Source: Siphonodentalium dalli (lineage: Eukaryota > Mollusca > Scaphopoda > Gadilida > Siphonodentaliidae). Taken from it: a stretch of DNA of 64,000 nt. Below, piece by piece: positions 42,368-54,900 of this stretch (within the stretch, counting starts at the first letter, position 1; each line of letters opens with the position of its first letter). Position numbers and translations under genes: made by a program. The DNA is taken from the NCBI GenBank assembly GCA_032622095.1, contig CP136064.1:115000004-115064003 (forward strand), in the 5' to 3' direction. A model generated the notes under the pieces. It had not been told where the DNA came from, searched no databases, and saw only the letters and a list, made by a program, of their open reading frames with translations.

Positions 42368-42830
42368 AAGAACTTACAAGCCTTGAAATATTGTGTCTGT
42401 CATTTGCAGAATGAGGTCTCCAGAGGGTGAATTTAGTGATGCTACCCCGCACAGCGGGCGAGCATCACTAAATTCACCCTCTAGGGACCTCATTCTGCAT
42501 AGGCATCATCTTCTGGTACGTATCTATAGTCTCAAATTAACATTGTTTATAGTTACTTTTTCCCCTTCTGTTCATTTTAGCACTAAATCCCCTAATTTGC
42601 AGAAGATAAAATGCAAATTGAGGTGACTAATGGGTGAACATCACCAACTTCAACGGGGGAACTTCAATCTGATCCTAGGTCTCCCATAGCAGTTAAGGTC
42701 TAAGCAGAATGAGGTCCCCAGAGGGTGAATTTGGTGACACTAGCCCGCATGTTGGGCTAGCATCACTAAATTCATCCTCTGGGGAGTTCATTCTGCAAAT
42801 GACAGACACACTGTCTCAAGGCTTGAGAAC
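42368..42830. repeat. Hairpin repeat family H, full copy
   Basis: Best preserved copy. Two ~95-bp hairpins (42404-42500; 42707-42805), each pairing GAGGTCYCCAGAGGGTGAAT with its inverse, flank about 200 bp that includes CTAATTTGCAGAAGATAAAA and GGGTGAACATCACCAACTTC. The outer ends GAACTTACAAGCC and GGCTTGAGAACTTA are inverted. No coding sequence. Confidence 0.75.
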
Positions 42831-42833
42831 TTA

Positions 42834-42995
42834 CAGTAATGCTCTGAGTAATCGACTCCTTAATCACAGCAGAATTATGGGTGACTTTTCAGGATTTAGT
42901 CGGAAATATGGCTTGTTGCCATTCATCGGAAAGCTCTCGGAGAGTTACCCATAATTCTGCTGTGGTTAAAGAGTCGATTACTTAGAGCATTACTG
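42834..42995. repeat. TA-flanked foldback MITE, copy 3
   Basis: CAGTAATGCTCTGAGTAATC at the left and GATTACTTAGAGCATTACTG at the right, TA on each side. The right arm has lost GGATTTAGTCGGAAATATGG. Immediately follows the family H copy. Confidence 0.8.
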
Positions 42996-43329
42996 TACTT
43001 TCTGAGTTGAGATAATCCAATTCCATAACATTTGTGAAGCTAATATATTATTGATGTCTGCAGAAAGACTTGTAGATTTAGAAAATATATAGAACTGTAG
43101 ATAACATAGCGAGTTGAGAACTTGCATCAACAATAATATCAAGTTAAAGCACACTATATACACATCAACTATCCTGCTAATATCATGTCAAAATATTAAT
43201 AACAAAAACAAAACAAAAACTATAAACCGGAATAACACATCAAGTTTCCACGAATAAGACACTTCCAAATCAGCAAATCTAACATGATAATATTCAGTAT
43301 ACACAAGTGATGTAACATTCAAAAACAAG

Positions 43330-44545
43330 AGATGGACTGTCGTCCGGTGCATACCCCCTCATGGCATACCGCCTAGTGTGGGCACATCTATAACTTATGA
43401 TGGCTATACTCAGACATATGGACCCAGAAATCAGCATTTTCATATAAACAAAGATGAATAACTATAGAACAAAAAACCAAAACAAACATTTGAATGTGCC
43501 ATTAACTGTCCTCATAGTGGTGAACATCCATACAAAATTTCATTGAGATCCGAGCATTACTGTTCAAGTTATGAGCTGAACAGACATCGGATGGATCAAA
43601 CAGCCAACATTTCCAGATAAACAAAGATGAATTACTCTAGAATGGAAAAGCAGAACAGAACAATGGAACCCCCTATTGAATGTCCTCATAGCAGTGAACA
43701 TCTATACCAAATTCCATTGAGATCCCAGCACAACTGTTGAAGTTACGACATGAAGACACCAGACGGACCAAAAAGCCAACATTTCCAGATGAACAAAGAT
43801 GAGTAACTCTAGAATGGAAAAGCGGAACAAAACGATGGAACCCTCTTTTTAATGTCCTCATAGTAGTGAACATCCATACCAAATCCCATTGAGATCCCAG
43901 TACAACTGTCGAAGTTACAATATGAACAGACACCAGACGAACCAAAAAGCCAACATTTCCAGATGAACAAAGATGTATAACTCTAGAATGGAAAATCCGA
44001 ACAAAACGATGGAACCCTCTATTGAATGCCCTCATAGTAGTGAACATCCATACAAAATTTCATTGAGATCCGAGCACTACTGTTCAGGTTATGACATGAA
44101 CAGACACCAGATGGACCAAAAATCCAACATTTCAAGATAAACAAAGATGAATAACTCTAGAATGGAAAATCCGAACAAAACGACGGAACCCTCTATTTAA
44201 TGTCCTCATAGTTGTGAACATCCACACCAAATTTGGTTGAGATCCCAGCACAACTGTTGAAGTTACGACATGAACAGACACCAGACGGACCAAAAAGCCA
44301 CTATTTCCAGATAAACAAAGATGAATAACTCTAGAATGGAAAATCCAAACAAAACGATGGAACCCTCTATTAAATGTCCTCATAATAGTGAACATCCATA
44401 CCTAATTTCATTGAGATCCGAGCACTACTGTTCAAGTTATGACACGAACAGACATCGGACGGACGTACGGACTCACGGACGGACGGACGGACGGACGGAC
44501 AGGTGCAAAACAGTATACCCCCCTTTTTTTTTTTAAAGGGGGTAT
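43330..44545. repeat. Tandem repeat, ~173-bp unit, with GGAC tail
   Basis: About six units sharing AACTCTAGAATGGAAAA, GGAACCCTCTATT, AATGTCCTCATAGTAGTGAA, CATTGAGATCC and GACATGAACAGACACC, at about 43446, 43632, 43804, 43976, 44149 and 44324. Closed by GGAC repeats (44460-44500) and a TATACCCCC / GGGGGTATA inverted pair with a T run (44515-44545). The frames on the minus strand are repeat artefacts. Confidence 0.82.
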
Positions 44546-44629
44546 AACAACAAATTGTGCTTTGGTGTAAACATTATTTTGTATCCCAGAATTATACACT
44601 AATTTAGAAGATGATGTTCATATGTATAC

Positions 44630-45073
44630 TTAAAGGTACTCAATCCATTTCGATGGTCCCCATATCATCAGATATTCCAACAACAACATTTTTTGAAATG
44701 CCGCTTCAGTTATCAGAATCGATTAATTGCCAAAAATAATGCTAACCGCAGTCAACTATAGTATAAAATTGGCCAAAACTTGTCATTTATCAACATTTTG
44801 TTCAACAAAATTTTTCCGGTTTGGCAAATATCCGACACAAAAAAGCCACTTGATTTTAGAGTTATCCATCTTCATCTGCAATTTGGTCAGAGAAGGTCTT
44901 CTCGTAGACTGTTTACTGGGCCACTTCAAATTAAAATAATCGATTTCTAACATCGATATATGATCACTCTGAGCTTTGATGGGTGGGTTCCTCAACTCGA
45001 ATCAAATATTTTTTACCCCCGAAGCCAAGGAAATAGTAATTTGCGAATATTAATTCGTATTGAGTACCTTTAA
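44630..45073. mobile_element. TTAA-flanked MITE family A, copy 2
   Basis: TTAAAGGTACTCAATCC at the left and ATTGAGTACCTTTAA at the right, 444 bp. Full-length relative of 14634-15051. Confidence 0.82.
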
Positions 45074-46359
45074 GTATGGTAAGTCTGAGAGAGAAGAGGA
45101 TTTAACATCAAGCGCCAAGTGCTTATATGGAGCCATCTCCTCATTTGCGCATGGTTGCAGTTTTTTTTAGTAACCACAAATACATATAAAATATGTGAGT
45201 GATAAAGGGAGGTTATCATAGTGACTTGAGGCAATCATTGCTGCTGATACGGTCAGGTTATTAGGCCTATTTTTTTAAATAACTTGCTTAGTCCGTTGAA
45301 TACAAATGGCACCCAAAATTTTGATTTGGGGGAAACAAATAAAAATATTTAGTAAAAAATAGAATTTTTATTTCACATTTGTCTTGTCACGTGATGAAAA
45401 CAAAACTGATTATTTTACTGACAAAATTGCAGCAGACTTCGATTTAGAGGTGAGAAATTTAAAGATAGAGGCAACTTTATCCTGAGAGTGTCATACAATA
45501 GGTGACTAATAATTATTTAAATGACTTGAAGGGGCACTAATAATTTACTCATTCTTTACAAAACCAACACCAGGTACCCCAGAAAATACTATCTATGACA
45601 GATAGCCATCGTCTGTACATTATTTTGGATGGATAGCAATAAATAAACAGTTGATGGAAAATACAATCAATTTATTATAATAAATGTAAAAGGCAGATAA
45701 TAAGTCGGCACTTTGGTTACAAAAGAAACACATAATTGTAATAAGGCAATACATAGCAAAAACATAAGTAACGATTGAATTTCCTTCAACACAGCATGAC
45801 AAATCAGTACAATAACACCAACATGAATTGATCAATATTTCTTACATACCCAAGTGACTTTTAGCCAGTTGACCGCACTGGTCGAGGTGCATTCATTACA
45901 TATCATTCATTTGTTATTACATACATTCAAATTATATAGATATGATTATTATGTTGTTAATAATAACAACCATTTAAATTATCTGTTATATGCAGAATAA
46001 AATATAGGATTTAAAAAAATAATAATTTGAACAAGAGGTTTCACAACAGGTGCTGGCATACCCCTGCATTGCCATGTTGAAACATGGGCAGAATGGAACC
46101 TAAATTTTAAAGCAAATAAAAAGATAAATGTGAACATTACCATTACCATTGAGACCCTATAACCCATGGCTGAATGGCAGCCAGACAGACAACCATCATT
46201 TCGAGATAACTAAAGATCTTTTCTGTTCCATACCTCATACATTTGTGGTCTAATTTTGATGAAACTGTTTTTCACCAAAATTATCAGTTCTAATGAACAA
46301 GCAGACCGAGCTTTAGAGCTTTCGGCTTGTCGTCTGTCAACACAGCAATATGAATTTGA
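45074..46359. other. Intergenic sequence, little recognised
   Basis: 46030-46200 resembles the head of the 43.3-kb tailed repeat (ACAAGAGGTTTCACAAC, GGCATACCCC, then GCCAGACAGACA). The rest is AT-rich with no coding potential. Confidence 0.4.
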
Positions 46360-46710
46360 CATCTGCTGGTCAAGCCTGAAAATAGCATGTCTGTCATTGG
46401 CAGAACGAGGTCCCCAGAGGGTGAATTTAGTGACACTATCCCGCATGGTGGACTAGAATCCCCATATTCACCCATATTTATCTTCTGCAAATTAGGGGAT
46501 ATAGAAACTACCCAGAAGGGAAAAAGTAACTAAAACAATGTTAATTTGAGACTATAGATACTTCCCAAAAGATGAGGCTTAAGCAGAATGAGGTCCGCAG
46601 ATGGTGAATTTGTTGATGCTAGCCCACTGTGCCCGATGGCATCACTAAATTCACCCTCTGGGGACCTCATTCTGCAAATACAGACATGCTATTTGCAGGT
46701 TTGATGTCAA
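46360..46710. repeat. Hairpin repeat family H, diverged copy
   Basis: GTCTGTCATTGGCAGAACGA at the left, CTCATTCTGCAAATACAGAC at the right. Two hairpins around a middle that includes CTGCAAATTAGGGGATATAG. Confidence 0.7.
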
Positions 46711-47018
46711 TGGGTTACTGAGTTTCTGTGAGCTTGGTAGTTCAATTGTTATAGTGTTTGAATTAATGGCCGCGCTCAACGCAGAGATTGAGCATAAAAT
46801 ATATGCAATATTATATACCATTTGAACGAGGAAGCTCCTAAACATTGTATTATCAACTTATCCGGTGTAATAAACTGTGATCATGTTGTTTTTGTTGAGT
46901 TACCGATGTGCTTTTGTGCTTAAGTTTCATCTGGTTTTGTTGTGCAAAGGGTATTATTTTCGATGGAAAAATACATTTTTAGTTTGAATACTTTTGCATT
47001 CTGGGAGTCAGTCATAAT

Positions 47019-47058
<40 letters not shown>
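47019..47058. repeat. Poly-G run (40)
   Basis: Forty consecutive G. The poly-Gly and poly-Pro frames over it are artefacts. Confidence 0.9.
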
Positions 47059-47059
<1 letters not shown>

Positions 47060-47234
47060 CCTTATATGTTTTCAGCTGTTTTCTATTTCTCCATGGGCAT
47101 CTTCTGAGACACAGATGTTTCAAATGGTGATGAATTATATTATTTTAATCATGTTTTATGGCAGGAATTGTTATTAAAACCATATATCAAGGCAATATAA
47201 AAAAAATTAATTGGCGACTTGAAAATTAAGTGAG

Positions 47235-47445
47235 TGGGCCTTTAAAGAATTACTCGGTTCGGGTGTCGATAGATCTTGTCAGTATGCTAACCTTGATATG
47301 CACAACAATTCACTGCAGCTGGGGTTGCTTCTCATTGGAGGGTGGGAGTGACAACGGTGTCACGTGCCCTGAGATAGTAATCAATGTGAAGTGCATTGAA
47401 ACTAATTCACTGTATAATGCGCTATATAAATGGATCGACTAGGTT
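47235..47445 (+). repeat. SINE-like repeat, copy 1 (empty site)
   Basis: Shares CTTGTCAGTATGCTAA-like, TTCACTGCAGCTGG and GTGCATTGAAACTAATTCAC with 48290-48690, ending GCGCTATATAAATGGATC, a tail I associate with tRNA-related SINEs. No clear box A/B promoter. At 47403-47404 it has the single TA where copy 2 holds a foldback MITE. Confidence 0.6.
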
Positions 47446-47557
47446 ACGACAGTTAAGCAGGTTGTGACTGTTCATTGTTTGCTGTTCAAATAACATATAA
47501 AGTTGTGACCCTTGAGCAAAGTCACTCATGCTGCAACTGCTTCACACCAGTCATGTG

Positions 47558-48284
47558 TTAAAGATACATAATCTGAATCTATGGTTCCCGTATCATCCAG
47601 TTACAACAACAACAAAATTTCACCAAACGCTGATTTAATTAACCAAATTAGTTTATTACCAATAAATACTCACAACAATACCAATCACGATATCATATTT
47701 GCCGAAAAATTCCTATAAAGACGGGTTTTCTTGGTAGATTGGACGATGATCGAGTGTGGTTTACAACTTCCATATATGGTGATTCCTAGTTCAAAATGGA
47801 ATTCTCCTACATGTGTTATCACAAATGTAAACACATAGTCTTTCCATGTGTAACCAGTGTGGTGCTATTATAACATGTCTATTTTCATGAATAAAACATG
47901 ATCACCATGTAAATAAGTATATGTTTGTATGTATTCACACATCAACTATCACAAAATACCGTACTCTTGTTGATGACGATACTTTTCATTTTGAATTAAT
48001 TTGCGATCGCCACTGATGCGCTGATCATACATTGAGCAGTTACCTTGTGTGACCTCTCGCAACGGCGTTGGCGCATGTCTATACTATTTTTGGAAGAAGT
48101 CAGCCAAATATTTGCCAGGCCGCCAAATATTCCAGGTGGTGAAAAATAACAGATTTAAAAGAATCAAAATTTAACAACTCTTGAGCTTTGATGGGTGGGT
48201 TCCTTGACTCAATTCAAATATTTTTACCCCCGAAGCCGAACAAATAGTAATTTATGGGTGATAAATCGGATTATGTATCTTTAA
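47558..48284. mobile_element. TTAA-flanked element related to MITE family A, diverged
   Basis: TTAAAGATACATAATC at the left and GATTATGTATCTTTAA at the right. Near the right end it keeps GATGGGTGGGTTCCTTGACT and TTTTTACCCCCGAAGCC of family A. 727 bp, so it carries extra sequence. Confidence 0.68.
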
Positions 48285-48289
48285 CGGAG

Positions 48290-48690
48290 TACTCATTCGG
48301 GTGTAGATCGATCATGTCAGTATGCTAAGGTAACCTTGACATGCACAGGAATTCATTGCAGCTGGTGTGGCTTCCTCATTGAAGGATGGGAGCGACAACA
48401 GTTTCACATACCCTATGACAGTGGTAATTATCAATGTAAAGCGCATTGAAACTACAGTAATGCCTTAAATAATCGACTCCTTAACCACAGCAGAATTATG
48501 GGTAATTTTTCAGGATTTAGTCGGAAATATGTTGCCATTCTAAATGAGAGCTTTCCGATGAATTGCAACAAGCCATATTTCCAACTAAATCCTGAAAAAT
48601 TACCCATAATTCTGCTGTGGTTAGGGAGTTACTGTAATTCACTGTATAATGTGCTAGATAAATGGATCAATCATTATTACCATTATAAAG
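48290..48690 (+). repeat. SINE-like repeat, copy 2 (filled site)
   Basis: Same sequence as 47235-47445, interrupted after GCGCATTGAAACTA by a TA foldback MITE and resuming ATTCACTGTATAATGTGC. Confidence 0.62.
48455..48634. repeat. TA-flanked foldback MITE, copy 4
   Basis: CAGTAATGCC at the left and GTTACTG at the right, with TA duplicated (48453-48454, 48635-48636). The right arm lacks the segment TCGATTACTTAGGGCA. Confidence 0.82.
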
Positions 48691-48732
48691 TTAAATTTTA
48701 ACAGATAGTAGTCAATTAAATAATCTCTTTAT

Positions 48733-48928
48733 TCATGCACTAATTGAATTCCTCGTCTTCCTCATGTAGATCTTCCGGTATTTTAAATATTCTTTCATTT
48801 TAAAAGGCAGTAACAAAAAGTCCACTTGCGTAGATGTTATGAGCCGACGAACCGTTATCCGTGACAAATGTTGTAAGGAGGGAACACGATTACTTGAACT
48901 GAAGAACACCACAGATCCTTGTCTTGTT
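48733..48928 (-). CDS. WSB1: WSB last exon with SOCS box
   Basis: Begins TRQGSVVFFSS, closing the last WD repeat, then the SOCS box, then about 13 residues (KIYMRKTRNSISA) beyond the usual family end. Stop TGA at 48733-48735. Acceptor CCTTTCAG. The stop overlaps an AATAAA on the minus strand (48728-48733). Confidence 0.9.
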
Positions 48929-51900
48929 CTGAAAGGGAAACAAATATGGTCATATAGCAATTAGTTGTACATATTATCTGAACATTCCCTCCAAATGACT
49001 GAATAGTAATCCTATATCTACTGTAGAGATGGGCGGGTAATCGGAATTTACCGTGCGTAATCGGTATCAGCGTAATACCGATTTACCGTACCGAATCAAA
49101 ACTAAAAATACCGACTTTTCGGTATTGAAATTATTCATGTGTTGCCAACTTGTGTGTCTCCGTATTGAGTAAAGTTTCTCAGTAAACAGTTTTGATTCGG
49201 TACTTTAATTAAAATTAATCTCAGAATTATACAAATCCATCAGACCATCACAAAGACCGTGACCTTTTATCAGTTTGACAGGCCTTGAGCGAGCAAAAGG
49301 AATAAACACTCACAGATGGCTGACCTAGTTACGGGCCTAACAATCAATGCAGTTGTTAGAATAGATACACACTACACAGTGTATCAAGGAAGCAGTGCTG
49401 TAACTATTGCTACATTGTAACGTCGTCAATGCCACACTGATTCAGGTGGTGGCAGTCCGTATAACACGTGGCTTTGGCGACTTCAAAGACATCGACAATG
49501 CAAGCGGCATAAACAGAAATAAGGTCCGATTTCATTTATACAGTGAATCAAAATCTACTTTAACTTTCTAAAAATAGATCAGATCCATCAATTGATTAAA
49601 TTCTAAGATTTATTTCGGGCGTTGCGGCTATTGATTAGGATTTGTGAATTGTGATCACTGATTACTACTCACAATTCTATTCACTCGCGAAAATGTGACG
49701 AAATTGACACGTATAGATATTGTAGCCATGCAATGATGCAATCTCTTATTCTTTTCAAAAGCGGTGCGACGGTCTGAATATCACCTAATTGAATAATTGT
49801 GTAGGTCATTGTGTTGCCTCATTTAGCTGTTGTCGCGAATGTAGTAAATCAGTGGGCATATTTTCATGTACATTGTTCAGTTAACAAGACAGTCAATGAC
49901 TGTGGGGTCGCTCACCAGACTGCAAAGACTGATAAGACTGGGACTCTGGAGACCAAAACAGTCAGCACTTTTCATAATCACTTTAAAAGAAGTAGATTTA
50001 TACAGGATATGTGGCTAGAGAGACTTCAAGTATGTAGCTTGGTAAAAATCCACCTTGAAATTGCCAACTGTACACTACTGATCACCCCCCTCCTCCAGCT
50101 CAACAAGTCCCCCTCCCGACCGGGATCCAGACTCCCAAGTCTTAGGTTGGAATTTCACAACCGACACCTCAAACTTTCTCAATTGTTGGAAATTTCCAAT
50201 CTCACAAGCGCCTTTTTCTAAAACCATTTAAACATGTTTGAAGCCCAATTATCCATGGACCCAAAAACACAATACATGTATGTCCGACCAATCAGTCAAT
50301 TGGTTCCAAGGTAGATGTTTTAATGAATTTGGTATTTCGATGATTTTATTAGACTCCCCATAGCCTGCCATTTCTTGACAGGTTGACCTCATTTTAACAA
50401 ATCTGAATCTCAGTCACTAAAGGATCCTATTGATTCCTCCATACTATATGTAAGCTAAATAGTCCAAACTCTCTTGAGAAGACATTTTAAGAATTACTAT
50501 AGAGACATATAGTTATGTCCCTGGTCCCACCCTATTTAACCTGGTGACTCCATCTGAATAAATTTGAATCCCAGACACCAAAGAACCCTTCATACATATC
50601 ATAAATATCAGTCAAATAGACCTGATGGTCCTTGTGAAGGAAGCATATTAAGAGGGAAACTGTCCTTCGCTTGGCCCCTATTTGACCAGGTGACCCCATT
50701 GAAAAAATCTGAATTGCAGTCAAGGAAGAACATTCCATTCTATATAAGCCAACTAGTTCTTGCAAACATATTTTAAGAATTACTATGTAGTGAAATAGTT
50801 AAGTCTCTTGCTCTGCCCTTATTTGACTTTGTGATCCCATTTTCACAAATCTGATAAGGATAAAAATTAAGTTCCCCAGTTGAAGTTGGTGATATTCACC
50901 CATTGGGCACCTCATTTATGAATTTTATCTTCTGCAAATTAGGGGATATAGAAACTTCCTAGAAGGGAAATTTAACTAACAACAATGTAAATTTGATACT
51001 ATAGATACTTCCCAGCAGAATGAGGTCTCCAAATGGTGAATTTGGTGATGCTAGCCCGCTATGTGGGATAGCATCACTACAAGCATGTCTGTTCCTACAT
51101 TGTGCATGTCTGGCCTCAAGCAACACACTGTATTATACAATCAAGCCTTGAGATAGTCTGTCTGTTATTTGCAGAATGAGGTCCCCAGAGGGTGAATTTA
51201 GTGACGCTTTCCTGCACAGCGGGCTAGTATCACTAAATTCACTCTTTGGGGACCTCATTCTGATAAGGCCCTCAACTGCTATGGAAGACCTAGAATAAGA
51301 TTGAAGTTCCCCAGTTGAAATTGGTGATGTTCACCCATTGGGCACCTCAATCATGAATTTTATCTTCTGCAAATTAAGGGATACAGAAACTTCCTAGAAG
51401 GGAAATTTAACTAACAACAATGTAAATTTGATACTATAGATACTTCCCAGAAGATGAGGCCTAAGCAGAATGAGATCTTGAGACTCTAGATACTTCCCAG
51501 AAGATAAGGCCTAAGCAGAATAATGTTCTCAGAGGGTGTATTGGGTTATGCTAGCCTGCTGTGTGGAACAACATGAATTCACCCTCTGGGAACCTCATAC
51601 CTCCAATGCCAGACACTTGGAGAAAATGAAATTAATCTGATTTTAATGACCACTGAGTGATAACGTAAACAACAAGGGTGCTTCATTGATAACACCATTA
51701 ATCTCATTTAAATTATGAATGACATGAATACACTCCCTGGGGACTCTGCCTACATAAATTGATCAAGGAGTTCCTGAATATTTTATTATTTTTTGGGGAA
51801 TTATGGCCATAACTCTGTTAAAATATATCGGATCAAACCCATATTTTAACTTGATCTGTATATAAGTGTCAAAAATTCATATACCAAATTTGGTGTTGAT

Positions 51901-54900
51901 CAGATGAAAAATGTTTGAGTAATCCTGTCTTGGATGAATTCTATATCAAAACAAGAGTGGAAGGGGTTAAATAAACAATACCAAAATCCATACAGATGAA
52001 GAACATGCTAAGAAAAATGTAGGTAAGAAATATGAGACTGTGATGGGTCCTAAACAAAAATTAAAGGTCAAAATTCCAAAATTGAATTTTTTGTTTTTAG
52101 AAATGTCCCTGGCTCTGCCCCTATTTGACCCAGTGACCCAATTTGAACAAATCTGATTCCCAGTCACCCAAGGTCCCTCAGTACCAAATATAAGCTGAAT
52201 AGGCCAAATATTTTTTTAGAAGAAGTCATTGTAAGAATTACTATGAGTTATGGCCCTGGTTTCTCAACTAATTGACCGGGTGACCTCATTTGAACAAATC
52301 TGAACACCAGTCACCCAAGGACCCTCCATACCAAATATTAGCTAAATCGGCACAATGGTTATGAACAAGAAGTTGTTGTAAGAATTACTATGGAGGAATA
52401 GAGTTATGGCCCTGGTTTCACAACTATTTGACCCAGTGACGTCATTTGAACAAATCTGAATGAGAGTCACCTAGGGAACATCCACACCAAATATGAACCA
52501 ATTCGGTATGATGGTTTCAGAGGAGAAGAAGTTTTTAAAAAAAGTTGACGGACGGACGGACAGACGGACAGACGGACGGACGGACGACGGACGAGGAGTG
52601 ATGACTATAGCTCCACCGGAGACTTCGTCTCAGGTGAGCTAAAAACTTGAGTTACCACAATTTACCTGGAATTTCTGCTCTGGTTTTGTAATTTAATAGC
52701 AATACCGATTACCGTACCGATACCGCGGTAAATCGATGGAAATTTACTGATACCGAGCTTAAAATTTCAATACTGCCCATCTCTAATCTACTGCACTTGT
52801 ATTATAAAACATGAGCATTTCTAGGGTGTGGCAAAATACACCGTTTAGCCATTTTGAATTGTACTACCGCAAAATACAATAACATTTGAGCTTACAAAGA
52901 ATAATTGATAAACCCCTAATTTCAATGCCAAAATGTGGTAAAAGTTGAAAATCATTGGACAGAACCCATATTCAAACTTGGTCTCTAGTTTTAGCTGGGA
53001 AACACATAATACCAGCTTTGGTTCACATGAAAAATCCAAACAGGAGTTAGTGGTCGGAAACCGAAATGTTATGAAATAGTCAAATTTTAAGTCGAAAAAG
53101 GTATGTAACTCATGCAAAAACAATTGCACGGAACCCAAATTCGAACTTGGCCATCGGAAACAAATAATGTTAATGGATAGTCAAATTCTAAGTCGAAAAA
53201 GGGCTGTAACTCATGTAAAAATAATTGGACAGAACCCATATTCGAACTTGGCCTGTATTTTTAGCTGAAAATACACATACCGACTTTGGTTCAGATCAAA
53301 TAATCCAAACTGGAGTTATCCGTCGGAAACCAAAAATGTTAAGGGATGGACGGCTCAACAGACGAATGGACACCCGACAGATGGACGGACACACTGATTA
53401 CATATTGCAACTTTTTTTTCTCAAAAGTGCGTACAGAAAGCACAAAATGAATAATAAAATTCCATTCCAATAGATAGTTTTATGAGTGAATTAACCTCTT
53501 CACTGCTGAATGAAGTCCTGTCATTGATGTAACCCGGTATGGCCATTCCAGAGGAAAAAAATTAAACAAGAGTATCACAAAAACCTTAAAACTGACTCCG
53601 TTGAAAGGCTATTATCATTTACAATCCTGGAACATCGTACACGGCTCCAAACTTGAGATACAATGGTCCCGATGCAGAAGTCTATGAATTCCAGTTATGA
53701 ATAATGGCCAACTGCTGGTGTGCTAAAGTAAGTAGTTACTCAGTATGGACGTATATCAGTAGAGAGGTTAAAGGTACTCAATCCGATTCGATGGTCCCCA
53801 TATAATCCGATTCCAACAACATCATTTTTAGAAATGCCGCTTCAGTTATCAGAATCGATTAATTACCCAAAAATAATGCTAACCACTGTCAATTATAGTA
53901 TAAAATTGCCTGAAACGTGTTATTTATCAACATGTTGTTCGAAGAAATTTGGCCTTATTGTCAACAGAAAGCCTTTTGATTTTAGAGTTATCCATCTTCA
54001 ATCGCAATTTGGTCTGAGACAGTCGGCTTGTCAACTGATTACTGGGGTCACTAATAATTCTCGATTGTGAAAAATAATAGATTTCAAGAGTATCTGTAAC
54101 GTCATATACATGACGTCATGAGTAAATTTAACGTCAACGTTATAGCAATAATTATTAACAAGTTCGGTCAAAAGGGTCCAATAATTCGTTTTAATTTCGG
54201 TGCATTTTTTGTTAATGTGTGTTATCATAATCGATTGCACTTATACATTTGTGACATTATATTAATAAAATAACTCCTATACAAATAATTTATAAATCAG
54301 ATGATTTATTGAAGTTATGTCTACATAAAATAACACTTCCTGAAATGACATATATGTCGTTCTACTCCTCAACCGATAGATGACATATATGTCGTTCTAC
54401 TCGCCAAAGGGTTAATAGGTTGGTTCCTCGACTCAAATCAGATATTTTTTTTCCTCTGAATCCAAATAAATAGTAATTGAGGGGCGCTTAATCGGATTGT
54501 GCATCTTTAAAGAATCAATTCATTCAGTAATGAAAGGGTTAAACCTTTAGTCCTGGTCATGACCATGTCTTGACATAGTGAATATTCTAAGACAATCCAA
54601 ATGAGAAACATGAGCAAAGAAAACCCACAAATTTTTTTTTTTTAATATTGATGATACATGTACTGCAAGGGATACTCAGTTTTCCTATAGTGAATGATTT
54701 CATTGACATCAATTTCCAATGTCCTTTGTCAAAAGCCCATTTCACGGGACATCAATTTGTGGGTTGAAGATGATATTTTTCAACCTGAACATGCCAAGTA
54801 TTATGACAAATTTGAGTAATAATTGTAATAAAAGGTCGGTAGACCTCATGTCCGCCTCTAAGCGTCGGCTTGATACGACCGTTGTTTGCGCATAAAAACC

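Larger units (their letters stand above)
49024..52785. mobile_element. Large hAT-like element, 8-bp TSD
   Basis: TAGAGATGGGCGGGTAAT at the left, and at the right the inverse of TAGAGATGGGCAGTAT. ATCTACTG flanks both ends (49016-49023, 52786-52793). Subterminal TACCGTACCGA/GGTATTG motifs at both ends. 3762 bp holding family H copies and a tailed tandem repeat, so much of it is nested insertion. A weak transposase-like frame lies at 49811-50221. Confidence 0.75.

Noticed and set aside
43673-44395. Repeating minus-strand frames (RIFHSRVIHLCSSGN)
   Set aside because: Open frames in the 173-bp tandem repeat; the periodicity is DNA-level, with frame breaks between units.
46920-47130. Poly-Pro and poly-Gly frames
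   Set aside because: Products of the 40-base G run.
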